A stretch of DNA of 64,000 nucleotides. Origin: Macquaria australasica. Lineage: Eukaryota > Chordata > Actinopteri > Centrarchiformes > Percichthyidae. A program made the position numbers and the translations under genes. Shown one piece after another: positions 35,966-46,606 of the stretch. Every line of letters starts with the position of its first letter. Position 1 is the first letter of the stretch. Under the pieces are notes generated by a model. The model was not told the origin of the DNA, made no database searches, and saw only the letters and a list, made by a program, of their open reading frames with translations. Location: the NCBI GenBank assembly GCA_005408345.1, contig SEMN01000488.1, positions 248,001 through 312,000 on the forward strand, written 5' to 3'.

Positions 35966-38900
35966 ACATATGTTCACACATATCCATACAGTCATAACAG
36001 ATTGCAGTTCCTACCCTGGCTCTTTGAATGCCCTCAGTTGGATGGTAAGAAAGTGATAGCTTCACTGCTGCTGAAGACTTTACTTCAACCAACAGCATGG
36101 CAGCTTCATTTACTGCGACTGCTATAGCTTTGGGTTTTTCATGTGTGACTGTTTACTGAATCTGTTGCTGTAAATGAAATTATGCCTTGTCAGAATCCCT
36201 TTGTCAGTCTCTCTACGACAAAGTTTTCCCTTGTGTGGACGGTCATGTGTTGTGTCAGATTTCCTTTTTGTGCAAATCTTTCACCACACACAGGACAACT
36301 ACATGGTTTCTCCCTTGTGTGAACTGTCAAGTGTTTTGTCAGATTTCCCTTCTGAGTAAATCTTTTACCACAAAGAGGACAACTAAAGGGTTTCTCTCCA
36401 GTATGACATCTCATGTGTGTCTGCAAATGGTGCTTCTGGCCAAATCTTTTACCACATTTTGAGCAGCTCAATGATTTATTGCCAGTATTAAGTCCCATAT
36501 CATTTACAGCAACTCTGTTTTTCATAGTATTTAAATCTGTCTGAGATTTCCTGATCTCCTTCCAATTACAACCACTGTCTTCAGTCACAGCTTCAGGAGA
36601 GTGTAAAGTCTTTTCATCAGATCCAGAGAGACATTTAAAACCAGATACTAAGTTCCTGTCTGGTTCTGATCCTCCACAGTCCTCTCCATCAGCTTCTGTT
36701 TTCATCTGTTCAGTCGAGCTGTTGGCTGGAGGCTCTGCCTCTCTGTTCTCAGTTTGTCTTTGATGAAGCTGTGAGGACTGAGGTTTCTCTCCATCATCTT
36801 CACCCTTCACAGGGACATGAGTGAATGGGAACTTGCTGATATTCTCCTCATGCAGTCCTTGCAGCTGGGCTGTGACCTCCTGAATGGTCCAGAAATCCTG
36901 TTTTTCCTCTTTAACGTGTGGGCGCTCTGGGTCCTCCTGGTCCAGGCCGGCGCTCCACTCCTGCTGCTCAGAAGGAACCTCTTCTTTAATCACCAACTGC
37001 TGCTGGACATCTGCAGAAAACACTGAAACACAAACACACCAGTTTAAGTTAACCCAAACTTAACACCTTTATTTATGTTAATGAGATGAGTGACGTACAG
37101 GAGCACCTGGCACTCACCAAAGAAAAATACATTTACATAGCTTGTTATCAGGATTTAAATAACTAAGAAGGATTCAAAAGTATCTCAACACTACAACTGT
37201 CAATCTGTCAGTCCTGCGCTTTGGTCCACAAAGCATTGTTTGAGCAATGTTATCCTCCAAAGCTGTGGAAACTGTTGATAAAAAACAGGTAACATAACGT
37301 CATTTATATGTAAGTGGTTTGGATATCTCAAAAGCGATGAAGCGCAGATTACGACATTCAGAAAAATATGCCATTGGTCGGTGCCAACCAAGACGGGAAA
37401 CAACAAATCTTTTCCATCACCCGAAAAAGGTACCATCCCAGCGCAGGCAAGCTAACTTGTATTGTTTTGTTAAGGCAGATAAAGCATGTTTGCACAATTA
37501 AATATTTACATTTAGATGTCATTTTATTTTTTATGTTAATAAACTATATTCTAAAGCCTAACTAATGAACTGTCTGGTTTCTTCAGGGTTCAGTCATTAT
37601 CAGGATACTCTTCAAACTGGCAGTATTATCAAATTATATAATTGTGATATATATCCATATTGATCAATATGGAAAAAATGATTGTGATACTATTTTTAGC
37701 CATATCACTCAGCCCTACCTCCTGTATAGACTCGTAATGCAACAACCCTGCAATAAATCCCACCTTAAAAGGTTGTAATGTTCAGTTTTAGAGGTGTTGA
37801 TTCAACTTTATGTTTAGTTTGGAGGTTGTGGTTGGTGGTGCTGTTGAATTTCATTGAGTTGTACTGAGAGGTGTTTCTATCATTGATATACATGGGGTGG
37901 ACAAAATAGTCAAATGTAACATTCAATTAAATAAAAGCTTAACATTATAACTGTCATGAAGGTAGGATTTACTGCAGGTCTGTTTTATTAGATTGCATTA
38001 GTTTTAGCCTTGTTAAAGAGCAAACTACCCAACAGTGTAAATTTTGGGATGTCCCAGTCAAGCTTTTTAGGCCCCGATCCGAGTCCTTTAATACTGGGTA
38101 TCTGCTGATACCCAGTCCGATCTGATAATTGTTGATTCAATATGTAATTGGACGCAGTGAAATAACAGCTATAGCTAATAAATCTGACACCTCCTATTTT
38201 TTCACGAGTGACTGGATCCAAATTCTGAAGGTCCTAATCCAAAACTGTAAAGTTTAGAAGCTTAAATTATTGATATGATATATGTGACACCTGAAACTGA
38301 CGTGACGTGTGATCAGCTAGAGAGAGCACGTCTCACTCTGTTGGAGTTGTTGGAAATGTAGAAACACTCACAGGTGATCTTTGGCTGAGTACAGAGTCCA
38401 GTAATATTTTCGTCAACGAAAACTACACCAACAAATTTCCGTTGACGCCTTTTTTCCCGAAAACAAGACTAAAACTTAATAAAAGTAACGACAACAATGA
38501 CTAAATTTACTACATTTGTCTTCAACAAATAAGAACTAAGCAGCTCAGTTCTGCCGAGCAATACATTCAGCTCTTAACACTCAGTAAGGACACTTCAAAC
38601 TGTGATAGGAATAAAACGGTGTTATCAGCACACTTTATGTGATCGAGTTTGACTGACGGATTCTGTTTTAATAAATACCGTTTTATGGGAGACAACTTTA
38701 GCAGGAGCTAAGTTAGCTAGAGCTAGCAGCCTGTGTGTGAATGGTTTCGTTAACTTATCATTGGCTCCATGCAACACTAGCAACTCAATAAATGACACAA
38801 ACCTGCTCTTTGCAGCGTATCCTCAGGTGTTGAAACTGTATCCAGCAGCTTGCGATGGCGGTTCTCCATCTCCTCTTCAGACTCGGTTATTGTTCTCTCT

Positions 38901-39078
38901 AAGTGCCCAATGATCTCATCCACTGCCGCAGTTAGCCGCTGGTAGATGAAAACCTTCAGACTCTGAAGTCTCGACATTTTCTACAGATGACTGGGCAGCA
39001 AAGTTAAGAAGAAAACTAAAGAACGATAGCTTGTCTGTTGCTATTTAGAGCTAACGTGTTTTCACTGCTCGTAAAACT
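35966..39078. repeat. Segmental duplication, unit A
   Basis: Matches 46384-50818 (unit B) over the ZNF 3' flank, exon 2, part of intron 1, exon 1 and its promoter side. From CATTCAGCTCTTAACAC (38563 in A, 50306 in B) to the CTT run the two read identically over some 500 bp, whereas exon 2 and its 3' flank show scattered differences. The mid-intron (about 37570-38520 and 47920-48940) does not match. Confidence 0.85.
36190..38977 (-). CDS. C2H2 zinc-finger protein, copy A
   Basis: Two coding exons, 38977-38803 and 37010-36190 (AGAGCAG|GT and CTGCAG|AT junctions; split codon makes Asp), giving 331 aa. Exon 1 (1-58) is a helical N-terminal segment starting MSRLQSLKVFIYQRLTAAVD. Exon 2 begins DVQQQLVIKEEVPSEQQEW, continues through an acidic, SUMO-site-like linker (VIKEEV, VKEEKQ), and ends in three C2H2 fingers (SKCGKRFGQKHHLQTHMRCH, CPLCGKRFTQKGNLTKHLTVH, CPVCGERFAQKGNLTQHMTVH) with HTGEKP/HTREKP linkers, then a 14-residue tail. 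This is the common teleost gastrula-zinc-finger-like architecture; such proteins are presumed nuclear DNA binders, target unknown. Three fingers is few for the family. Nearly identical to copy B 10.4 kb away. Confidence 0.85.
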
Positions 39079-41606
39079 TCTTCTTCTTCTTCTTCTTCTT
39101 CTTCTGGTTTTCTGGCGGGTTGCAACCGTTACTCATAAGGTGCATACCGCCACCTACTGTACTGGAGTATGTAGAATGAGATATTGTCCCTGGATTAGGC
39201 TGCTTTACATCGTTAGGTAAATAAAGTAATAATTAAATGATAGTATTAATGATAATTAAAGAAAAACAAGCCAAAACCTCACTAAATTCTATGATATAAT
39301 CATATCTCCTACAAATATTCCTCAACCGCTTTCTGTGAGTCCTGTCCCCAATCTCCTGTTGTTCCCAGACTACCCACAAGGTCCCGTTCCCTTCCTGCCA
39401 TACCAATCTTTTGAGAAAGTCTTATACACTCTTCCCTATACTTTTGACTGTGCAAGAGCATATGTTCCGCATTCTGTGTAACTTTACATTCAGAGCACTC
39501 ATTTGATGTTCTTTTCCCTAACATAAACATTTTTTTATTTAATCATGTGTGGTTTAACCATAGTCTAGTTAAAACTGTATCCTCCCTTCTGTTTTCTCTA
39601 TACACACGCTGCACATTAATGCTTTTCTGCATGCTGTAATATTTTCTTCTGCTGTTCTCCCTGTTTTCTTGACCATCGCCTTGCTTCTCCTTTACCAAAA
39701 TGTATATCTGTGACATGGTACCCAGCAGAACCGCACTTCCACCCCTACCTTATGTAATCTGAATAAACTTTGCTGGATTTCCAACATTTAATGTTCCATA
39801 TTGAATTTCATAGTTTGGTTGAGCACCGCTGTGTTGGAGTTTTCCCCGGGGAATGAGAGGGTCATCAGAGTGGGCCATGTTCAAAGCCTCCATTGCTGAG
39901 GCGGCTGCTAGGAGCTGTGATCAGAAGGTCGTCGGTGCCTGTCAAGGCGGCAACCTTAGAAACCGCTGGTGGACACCGGCGGTGAAGGAAGCCGTTAAGC
40001 TGAAGAAGGAGGCTTTTCGGGCTTGGCTAGCCCAGAGGTCTCCTGAAGCAGCGGACAGGCACCAGGAGGCCAGAAGGACGGCCGCCTCGGTGGTCACCAA
40101 AGCAAAAACCTGGGTGTGGGAGGAGTTTGGGGAGGCTATGGAGAAGGACTTTCGGTTGGCCTCAAGGAAGTTCTGGTAAACCGTTAGATGACTCAGGAAG
40201 GGAAAGCGAGGCTTGGCCCAGGCCGTGTTCGGCAGGGGAGGAGAGCTGCTAACCCCGACTGGGGATGTTGTCGAGCGGTGGAAAGAGCACTTTGAGGAAC
40301 TCCTGAACCCGACCAACATGTCCTCAGTGGAGGAGGCAGAGTTTGAAGACTCGGGGGAAGACTCACCCATATCCCTGGCAGAAGTCTCCAAGGTAGTCAA
40401 AGAGCTTCTTGGTGGCAAGGCGCCAGGTGTGGATGAGATTTGCTCTGAGATGCTGAAGGCTCTGGACACTGTTGGGCTGTCTTGGCTGACACGCCTCTTC
40501 AGTGTCGCGTGGAGGTCGGGGACAGTGCCTGTGGAGTGGCAGACTGGGGTGGTGGTTCCCGTCTTCAAAAAGTGGGACCGGAGGGTGTGCTCCAATTACC
40601 GGGGTATCACACTGCTCAGCCTCCCCGGGAAAGTTTATTCCAGGGTGGTGGAAAGGAGACTACGACCGATTGTCGAACCTCGGATCCAGGAGGAGCAATG
40701 TGGATTCCATCCTGGCCGTGGCACAGTGGACCAGCTCTTTACTCTTGCAGGGCTGCTGGGGGGTTCATGGGAGTTTGCCCATCCAGTCTACATGTGTTTT
40801 GTCAACTTGGAGAAAGCTTTCGACCGTATCCCCCGGGGGGTCCTGTGGGGGGTACTGCGGGAGCACCGAAAGAATGAGATCGCGGATACAAGCGTCTGAA
40901 ATGAGTTTCCTCCGCAGGGTGGCTGGGCTCACCCTTAGAGATAGGGAAAAGAGCTCGGACATCCGGAGGGAGCTCGGAGTAGAGCCGCTGCTCCTTTGCA
41001 TCGAAAGGAGCCAGTTGAGGTGGTTTGGGCATCTGATTAGGATGCCTCCTGGACGCCTCCCTTTAGAGGGTTTCCGGGCACGTCCAACTGGTAGGAGGCC
41101 CCGGGGCAGACCCAGAACACACTGGAGGGATTATATATCTCATCTGGCCTGGGAACGCCTTGGGGTCCCCCAGGAGGAGCTGGAAAGCATTCCCGGGGAG
41201 AGGGACGTCTGGACAACCCTGCTTAACCTGCTGCCACCGCGACCCGGCCCCCGGATAAGCAGAAGAAAATGGATGGATGGATGGATGGATGGCATTGACC
41301 TCATTACACCGGAGCAAATTCTCAGCGCTTTGTTTTGCACTCAGTTTTGTTTAAATATGTCTTGGCTACTGCACCAAACAGCTGTGGTCTACTGTCGACC
41401 TCATCAGAGCCCTCTATACATATACATATATTATATATACTGTACATCAGTGCTTGTTTGTCAGCTCCCCACTCTTGCCCAACTGCAGCTCTCAATAATT
41501 TAACAATTGTTTTGCATTTTGTTTCTACCTTCTCCACATGCATTTTCCATGTACCCTTTTCATCTAACCAAACATCTAGGTTCTTAAAATGATCTATTTT
41601 TTCCAT
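39079..41606 (-). mobile_element. I/Nimb-like LINE, split by a Rex3-like insertion
   Basis: The 3' end lies at 39079 with the (CTT)n tail (GAA repeats on its own strand) and the family 3' block around CATACCGCCACCTAC. C-terminal coding 39530-39309 shows TSNECSECKVTQNAEHMLLH. DNA at 39715-39819 matches the RNase H region of the copy at 33125-33230. It is then interrupted at about 39820 and resumes at 41292 with the same sequence as 33660-33780, ending with an RT-thumb piece (41606-41322: FKNLDVWLDEKGTWKMHVEK, AAVGQEWGADKQALMYSIYN). Confidence 0.75.
39820..41291 (+). mobile_element. Rex3/RTE-like LINE, internally deleted
   Basis: Plus-strand coding: NRWWTPAVKEAVKLKKEAFR and WVWEEFGEAMEKDF (39853-40179), a frame break, then RT (40213-40860) with LLGGKAPGVDEICSEMLKAL, WQTGVVVPVFKKWDRRVCSN, YRGITLLSLPGKVYSRVVER and VNLEKAFDRIPRG. 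The catalytic palm and thumb are deleted. At about 40870 it jumps to the C-terminus: MRSRIQASEMSFLRRVAGLT, ERSQLRWFGHLIRMP, GRPRTHWRDYISHLAWERLG. The 3' end is an (ATGG)n run, 41271-41291. Inserted into an I-like LINE, so it is the younger of the two. The clade name is by recollection; RTE-type is fairly safe. Confidence 0.8.
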
Positions 41607-41610
41607 GGTT

Positions 41611-41740
41611 TAACTACTCTTCTTCGTCTTCTTTTGGGTTTTAACGGCGGTTGGCAACCAGCGCATTAGGTGCTTTACCGCCACCTTGTGCTTTGGAGTG
41701 TGGACCAGAGATGAAATCCTACCCATTAATCCTGCTTGTC
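41611..41740 (-). mobile_element. 3'-terminal stub of a second I-like LINE
   Basis: Repeats the tail module (CTTCTTCGTCTTCTTTTGGG, then GGCGGTTGGCAACCAGCGCA and TTACCGCCACCTTGTGC) seen at 39079 and 50819. Heavily 5' truncated, directly abutting the previous fragment. Confidence 0.6.
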
Positions 41741-41948
41741 TCATAAAATCAAAGAATATTCGGATCCACTTGACAGGTTCATTTATGTTTTTATATTAAG
41801 ATTCTGAATTACAGCCTTCCTGAGATGTTCTTACATACGTTGCCTTTATTGTTCATACTTATTAGTTATTGTGGATCCATCCTCTTCAATTATTACCATC
41901 TAACTGTATATACTATGATTTCCTGTTGTGAATCTATTCTGTACACAT

Positions 41949-42168
41949 CTATTTCCTGTCTTTCCGTCCTGAGAGAGTGATCCTCTCTCTTCCTGAGATT
42001 TTTTCCCTGCTAAAAGATTTTTTTTTGAGGGGGGGGGGGGGGGGGTTGTCCTCATCTGAATCTAAGGACAGAGGGTGTTGTATAATGTACAGATTGTAAA
42101 GCCCCTTGAGGCAAATTGTGATTTGTGGTATTGGACTATATAAATAAAATTGACTTGACTTCATTGTA
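41949..42168 (+). repeat. Teleost interspersed repeat with AAATAAAATTGACTTGACTT tail
   Basis: Ends with GTAAAGCCCCTTGAGGCAAA and TATATAAATAAAATTGACTT, a tail module common in fish genomes. It contains a long G tract (about 42030-42046) that could also be an assembly weak point. Confidence 0.65.
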
Positions 42169-42169
42169 G

Positions 42170-43670
42170 GTTAGTGCTTAAAACCTTCATCACCATGGAG
42201 AGCACGGAAGTATAAGAGGTGGAACTGGATTATAACATCATGTTCTGTGTATCCAAAACCATGTATAAAGAAGCAGCTGAAGGAGTGTAACGTGTTGGAA
42301 AGGCTGGAAAGGGATGAAGGATGCAAAATATAGTATAAGCAATGAAAGGAGAAAGTTTACTTAGCAATTACATTAGACAGCTGATGAGGCAATGTGTAAA
42401 AAAAAAAAAAAAAAAAATACTCAAATCTAAGCTCATTTTGATGTATCATATAATAATGACAGTTGGGCAACAGTTGTGTAAAATAATTTCCAAACTTAAC
42501 TTAATATGAATGTATAGAATATATATTATAAACAAAATTACAAATAAATATTAGAATTAAAACTTCAACCAATGAAGTGATTAAATTGATTAAAGTGATT
42601 AAATAAACTTATTAATAAGCAATATATCAATTCAATCAACCTTGTTGTTACCAAACTAAATCAAAGCAAATTAAACAAATAAATCAATCAAATTCAACTT
42701 TGTACAGATGAGACACTGTAGATGATGGTTAAGGCAGGGGTTAAGTGCGTGTGTGTGCGTGTGTGTATGTTAATTTAAGGGGACTAATGCCACATTTATT
42801 TCCCAGCGCTTTTCATTTCCATCTGTTATATTCAAATGAATGGGCCGTGGTTATCTCACAGATTCAGATCAAAGCAACTGCACCAGAACAGCACTGAATA
42901 TACGAGAAGGCTGCGAACATTTCTGGTAAATGGAAGGACAGTGGGCTACTTGTGCACGAAAGTCTCCTGCAAGTTAAGCGATCAGAACATGCCGGGAAAC
43001 AGTGCTGGGAGGAGCTCAAAAAATTATAACAAGATTATGAGAAAATTAAGGACAGCAATAACAGAAGCGGCTTCGATTTTAATAGCTGCAAAGTCTAATC
43101 AAAACTTTTATAAAGTAATGATCAAATAATCATGAAGTAACAAAGGACTACAATGTAACTACTCAGTATGATGTACCACTTTACTTGGGGGTGCACAGAG
43201 TACCTAATTATTAAATAATTAGTAATGAATGAGTGACTAGTTCAGAGCTAATATAGTATCTCCCAGTTTGTTCTCTAGTAACTTATCATTATCTACTATA
43301 GTCCTCAATTTGGAGTTATTCGGAACTACTCATTAGCAATTAATTAATTATCAGGTCGTTCCTGATTCGTTCCTCTCATTCCTTAGTAGCTACTCACATT
43401 TTTGTGTACCGTATTGTAAAGTGTTACAGAACAATTCATGAGGAGATAAAAACAATAGAGTAAATAATAAAAGGAGGAAATATGGATGAACTAAGTATCT
43501 TTTTTTAATATATAAAAAAAAGATTTAAAGGCAAATTTAGTTTCTTGTCATGGCAAGAATAAACCAAAGTTGACATTTCATGTGTGTAGACATTTAGACT
43601 GACCCATCAATTTGTCTGCAGGGTCACTGTTCAGTGTTTTCTGTTTAAATTGAACCTGCACTTGTGTCGT
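42170..43670. other. Stretch without recognised gene
   Basis: AT-rich, with a poly(A) tract at about 42398-42417 and a (GT)n patch at 42748-42768. One ORF of 97 codons at 42836-43129 shows no recognisable domain. The TCR-type J segment begins just beyond. Confidence 0.45.
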
Positions 43671-43682
43671 CCCAGCCTGAAG

Positions 43683-43710
43683 GGTTTTTATCAGGCTGAC
43701 AAACACTGTG
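43683..43710 (+). promoter_or_regulatory. 12-bp-spacer V(D)J recombination signal sequence
   Basis: Nonamer GGTTTTTAT (43683-43691; consensus GGTTTTTGT), exactly 12 bp of spacer (43692-43703), then the heptamer CACTGTG (43704-43710), immediately followed by an open J-like segment. Orientation and 12-bp spacer are those of TCR alpha, beta or gamma J genes. One nonamer mismatch. Confidence 0.8.
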
Positions 43711-43761
43711 TGGGGAATAAGCTGCTGTTCGGCCGAGGAATCAGGCTGAACCTTCAATCAT
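43711..43761 (+). other. T-cell-receptor-type J gene segment
   Basis: Fifty-one bases open in one frame from the heptamer: GNKLLFGRGIRLNLQS, with the F-G-x-G beta-bulge motif of immunoglobulin and TCR J regions (TTCGGCCGAGGA at 43728-43739). It is followed by a donor (TCAT|GTAAGT, 43761/43762) leaving one extra base, the splice phase used at every J-C junction. In a functional locus RAG1/2 would join it to a V or D segment, and the exon would splice to a constant region. No V, D, further J or C segment was recognised in this window. The residues look most like TRAJ; TRGJ is possible because the locus neighbour BLVRA lies on the same human chromosome arm as TRG (7p). Type unresolved. Confidence 0.75.
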
Positions 43762-44229
43762 GTAAGTTCATTTAAAGTCTGAAAGTCTCAAACAAAACAA
43801 GCTGTAACTCTACCAAATATACATTAGATATCCAGTGTGGTGGATTTCTGCAGATAAATGTTCTCAACAGGTCCAGAATTATTAATTTGACCTATTCATT
43901 TTTCGGGAAAATGTGATTTTGGAAAAGTTATTCTTTGTGTATTTTGCCAATCATACATTCAGCTGTGGTTTGTGGATTGCTTCAGTGCGTACTTGTGGTC
44001 TAACACTTTATTACTTACCAATGGTACTGGAGTCACCTCATTAACATCTTAATAGGATAGGTTGCAGAAGAGTAATTAGCATTTAATACTTCAGTTTGCA
44101 AGCCACAGGTCGAAGCCTCTCACTTGTGCATTCGTATCAGCATCACAGCTGCTGTCCCTATCACAACAACTAATTAGAGCCACTGGGTGTCGCCTTTTAC
44201 GAGGTAAGTAAATGAGCAGCCAAGACCCT

Positions 44230-45070
44230 CGTGGGTTAGGAGCTGAAGCTCCCTAGGAGTCAGACAACCAAGCGCAGCAGGATTGGTCTCATCCACCTCT
44301 CCTTAGAGGACAGAGGTAACCTTAATAGCTACACAAGTCGCTTGAACGAGAGAAAAGGCCCAACTCCGAAGACTCAATGATGCTCGTCTGATAAGGATAA
44401 GGACAAAGAATTTCACCTCGAGGCAAGTTTCTCTCCCCACTGCCTCAGTGCCGCCATTCTTGCCATCGTCTGGGCTATGGAACATTTCCACAGCTACACT
44501 GGGGGCCAGGAGGTGATCATCAAGACTTGTCACCAACCCATCACTTTCCTGAACAGCCAGCGGGTGAGGGAAGACCCACTCTCAAAACACTCCAGAAGCT
44601 TTCCACCATGAAAGCCAGATCTGGTCTGGAGTTGGTACTGTTTGGGTCAACCACGACATTGACGAACCAAACGATTAGAAACTGGGCCCCAAGAAGAGTC
44701 AATACGAGAAAATCGGTGCAGTGCTAATCACCCTCCAACAAGCTGCCAAGCTGGCCTTACTGTAGCTGGTGGTCTGCTCCGACTCCAACTACGCTCGTCA
44801 CAGCTTCATTTCCCACTTCTCCACATGGAAAGAAAATGGCCCAGAACAAGGAAGTCAAACACTAGGAACTCTTCCTGGCTTGCGATCGACTTGTAACGGA
44901 CTGAGGGATGACTGTGTATTGGAAGAAGGCCAAAGGTCATTTCCAAATATCAGGTCCCAACAAGGACGGTAACAACGAAGCCGACCGCCTAGCCAAGATA
45001 GGTGTGGAACAAGGCACGTCCTGGGTCGCAAACCCGGTGATGTGGACTTGGTCACCATGCAGGAACAACA
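44230..45070 (+). mobile_element. Retroviral-type LTR element pol fragment (RNase H region)
   Basis: Degenerate plus-strand reading: SAAILAIVWAMEHFHSYTGG and VIIKTCHQPITFLNSQRVRE (RT-RNase H connection type, about 44440-44575), then VVCSDSNYARHSFISHFSTW (44770-44829), [26 protein letters not shown] and [20 protein letters not shown] (44960-45020). The SDSNY and NEADxLAK motifs carry RNase H active-site acids. Several stops and frameshifts; no LTR, gag, env or integrase was recognised. It is an ancient fragment. Confidence 0.65.
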
Positions 45071-45079
45071 CCTCAGCTC

Positions 45080-46370
45080 TCAGTTTGAGTGTACAATTTA
45101 GATTCAGTCCATTTAAATGCCAATGATATATCATTGCTAAAGATATCCAATTTTGGTGATTTTTTTCCATGCCATTTTCAACCCCTTGCACTCATTACAT
45201 AATATTAAATGCTCTGTTACTCAGTTAACATTATTCCATTTTTCCCAAAAGAGTTGACATTGACAGTTGACTGTAGTCTTTTCATGAACTGTTCTTCTGT
45301 GCAAATAGATTTCCAATAGTCACACAACATGAAGCCCCATAACACAAACTCAAAGTGACAAACAGAACCAAACTTACTATAGAAAAATAACTTGAAAAAT
45401 TGAGAACTTCATTATTCAGATTTTATTTATATTTATTGTCATGTATTATTTTAAAATGATCAGATTAAAATGATCAAGACAATCTTTCAACCAGTTAGTC
45501 TCGTTAGATGACTCCAAAACTGCAGCATCATTCAGATAAAACAAAAACTTGTGAAATATTGACATTTAGAGATACAAGTTGTTCACTTGCCAACAGTGTT
45601 ATACTGAATTATTGTCTACTTGGTGCTGATTTTATGAGAATCATTTCCATCACTGTCAGCAGCTGTTGATGAGTCCAGCTGCCCCTTTTTATTGATAGGT
45701 CAACCCTCGTCACGCCTTGTAAAGAGACAAATTAAATACACCCACCAAAGCCCTTCAAATATCCATGAGGACCTGTCACTGTATGTCACGTCTTTGTATG
45801 GAAACACCTATTGTCCTTAGAGATACTATAAACATTTTACAGAGCCTATCCACAGCACACAACCAGCATGAGGTCACCTTCTCAATGAAAATGGGGACAA
45901 CGGATCAATTTGAACATCCTCAGTTACCTTTAGCAGGCCAGGTAGTGTCATATGTCAGATGTGACGTTATGACCATACAATAGCTATAACCATAAAACCA
46001 AAGGTGAATACAGGTTCTTTCTTTCTACATTTCATTTTTTGGTTTTAGGCTACACCCTTACAACACAGGATATTTTAATTAACACACACCCCCACGTCAC
46101 ATGAAAGTCAAAGACCCACACTGTGTCACACATATCCCTTGGCAAACCACCACCTCACATGATCCACGTGACTTATGCACACACCCACTTCACATGACAC
46201 ATGGGCTGCGTGTGAAGTCTGTGTCTAATGCACGTGCACGTGCATCTGCAAGGAAAAAGGCGATGATATATTACAGTGGAAACCTCTCATAGTGATTACA
46301 GTTACAGTGATCTACCGCTTATATGGATCAAAAAGTTTGGGACAGAATCATTCTTAAACAAATGCTGTTT
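45080..46370. other. Stretch without recognised gene
   Basis: AT-rich DNA followed by a patch rich in CACAT/CACGTG words (46085-46245, including GCACGTGCACGTGCATC). No exon or element was recognised. Confidence 0.4.
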
Positions 46371-46606
46371 GTTTTATATGTTCACCTACATACACATATT
46401 CATACAGTCATAACAGATTGCGGTTCCTACCTTAGCTATTTGAATGCCCTCAGTTGGATGGTAAGAAAGTGATGGCTTCACTGCTGAAACTGCTGAAAAA
46501 TTTACTTCAACAGCGTGGCAGCTTCATTTACTGTGACTGCTATGGCTTTGGGTTTTTGAGATGTGACCGTTTATTGAATCTTTTGATGAAATGAAATTCT
46601 GCCTTG

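Noticed and set aside
36187..37026. Plus-strand ORFs over the ZNF exons (also 46604-47443)
   Set aside because: Antisense shadows of the zinc-finger exon.
40502..41503. 333-codon plus-strand ORF overlapping the Rex3-like LINE
   Set aside because: Its first part is a shadow frame of RT; only the second part (MRSRIQASEM...) is real LINE coding, joined by an internal deletion.
42836..43129. 97-codon ORF upstream of the J segment, with a YLC-like stretch (GRTVGYLCTKVS)
   Set aside because: Considered as a TCR V segment; lacks the Cys-Trp-YYC framework, leader and a 23-bp-spacer RSS.
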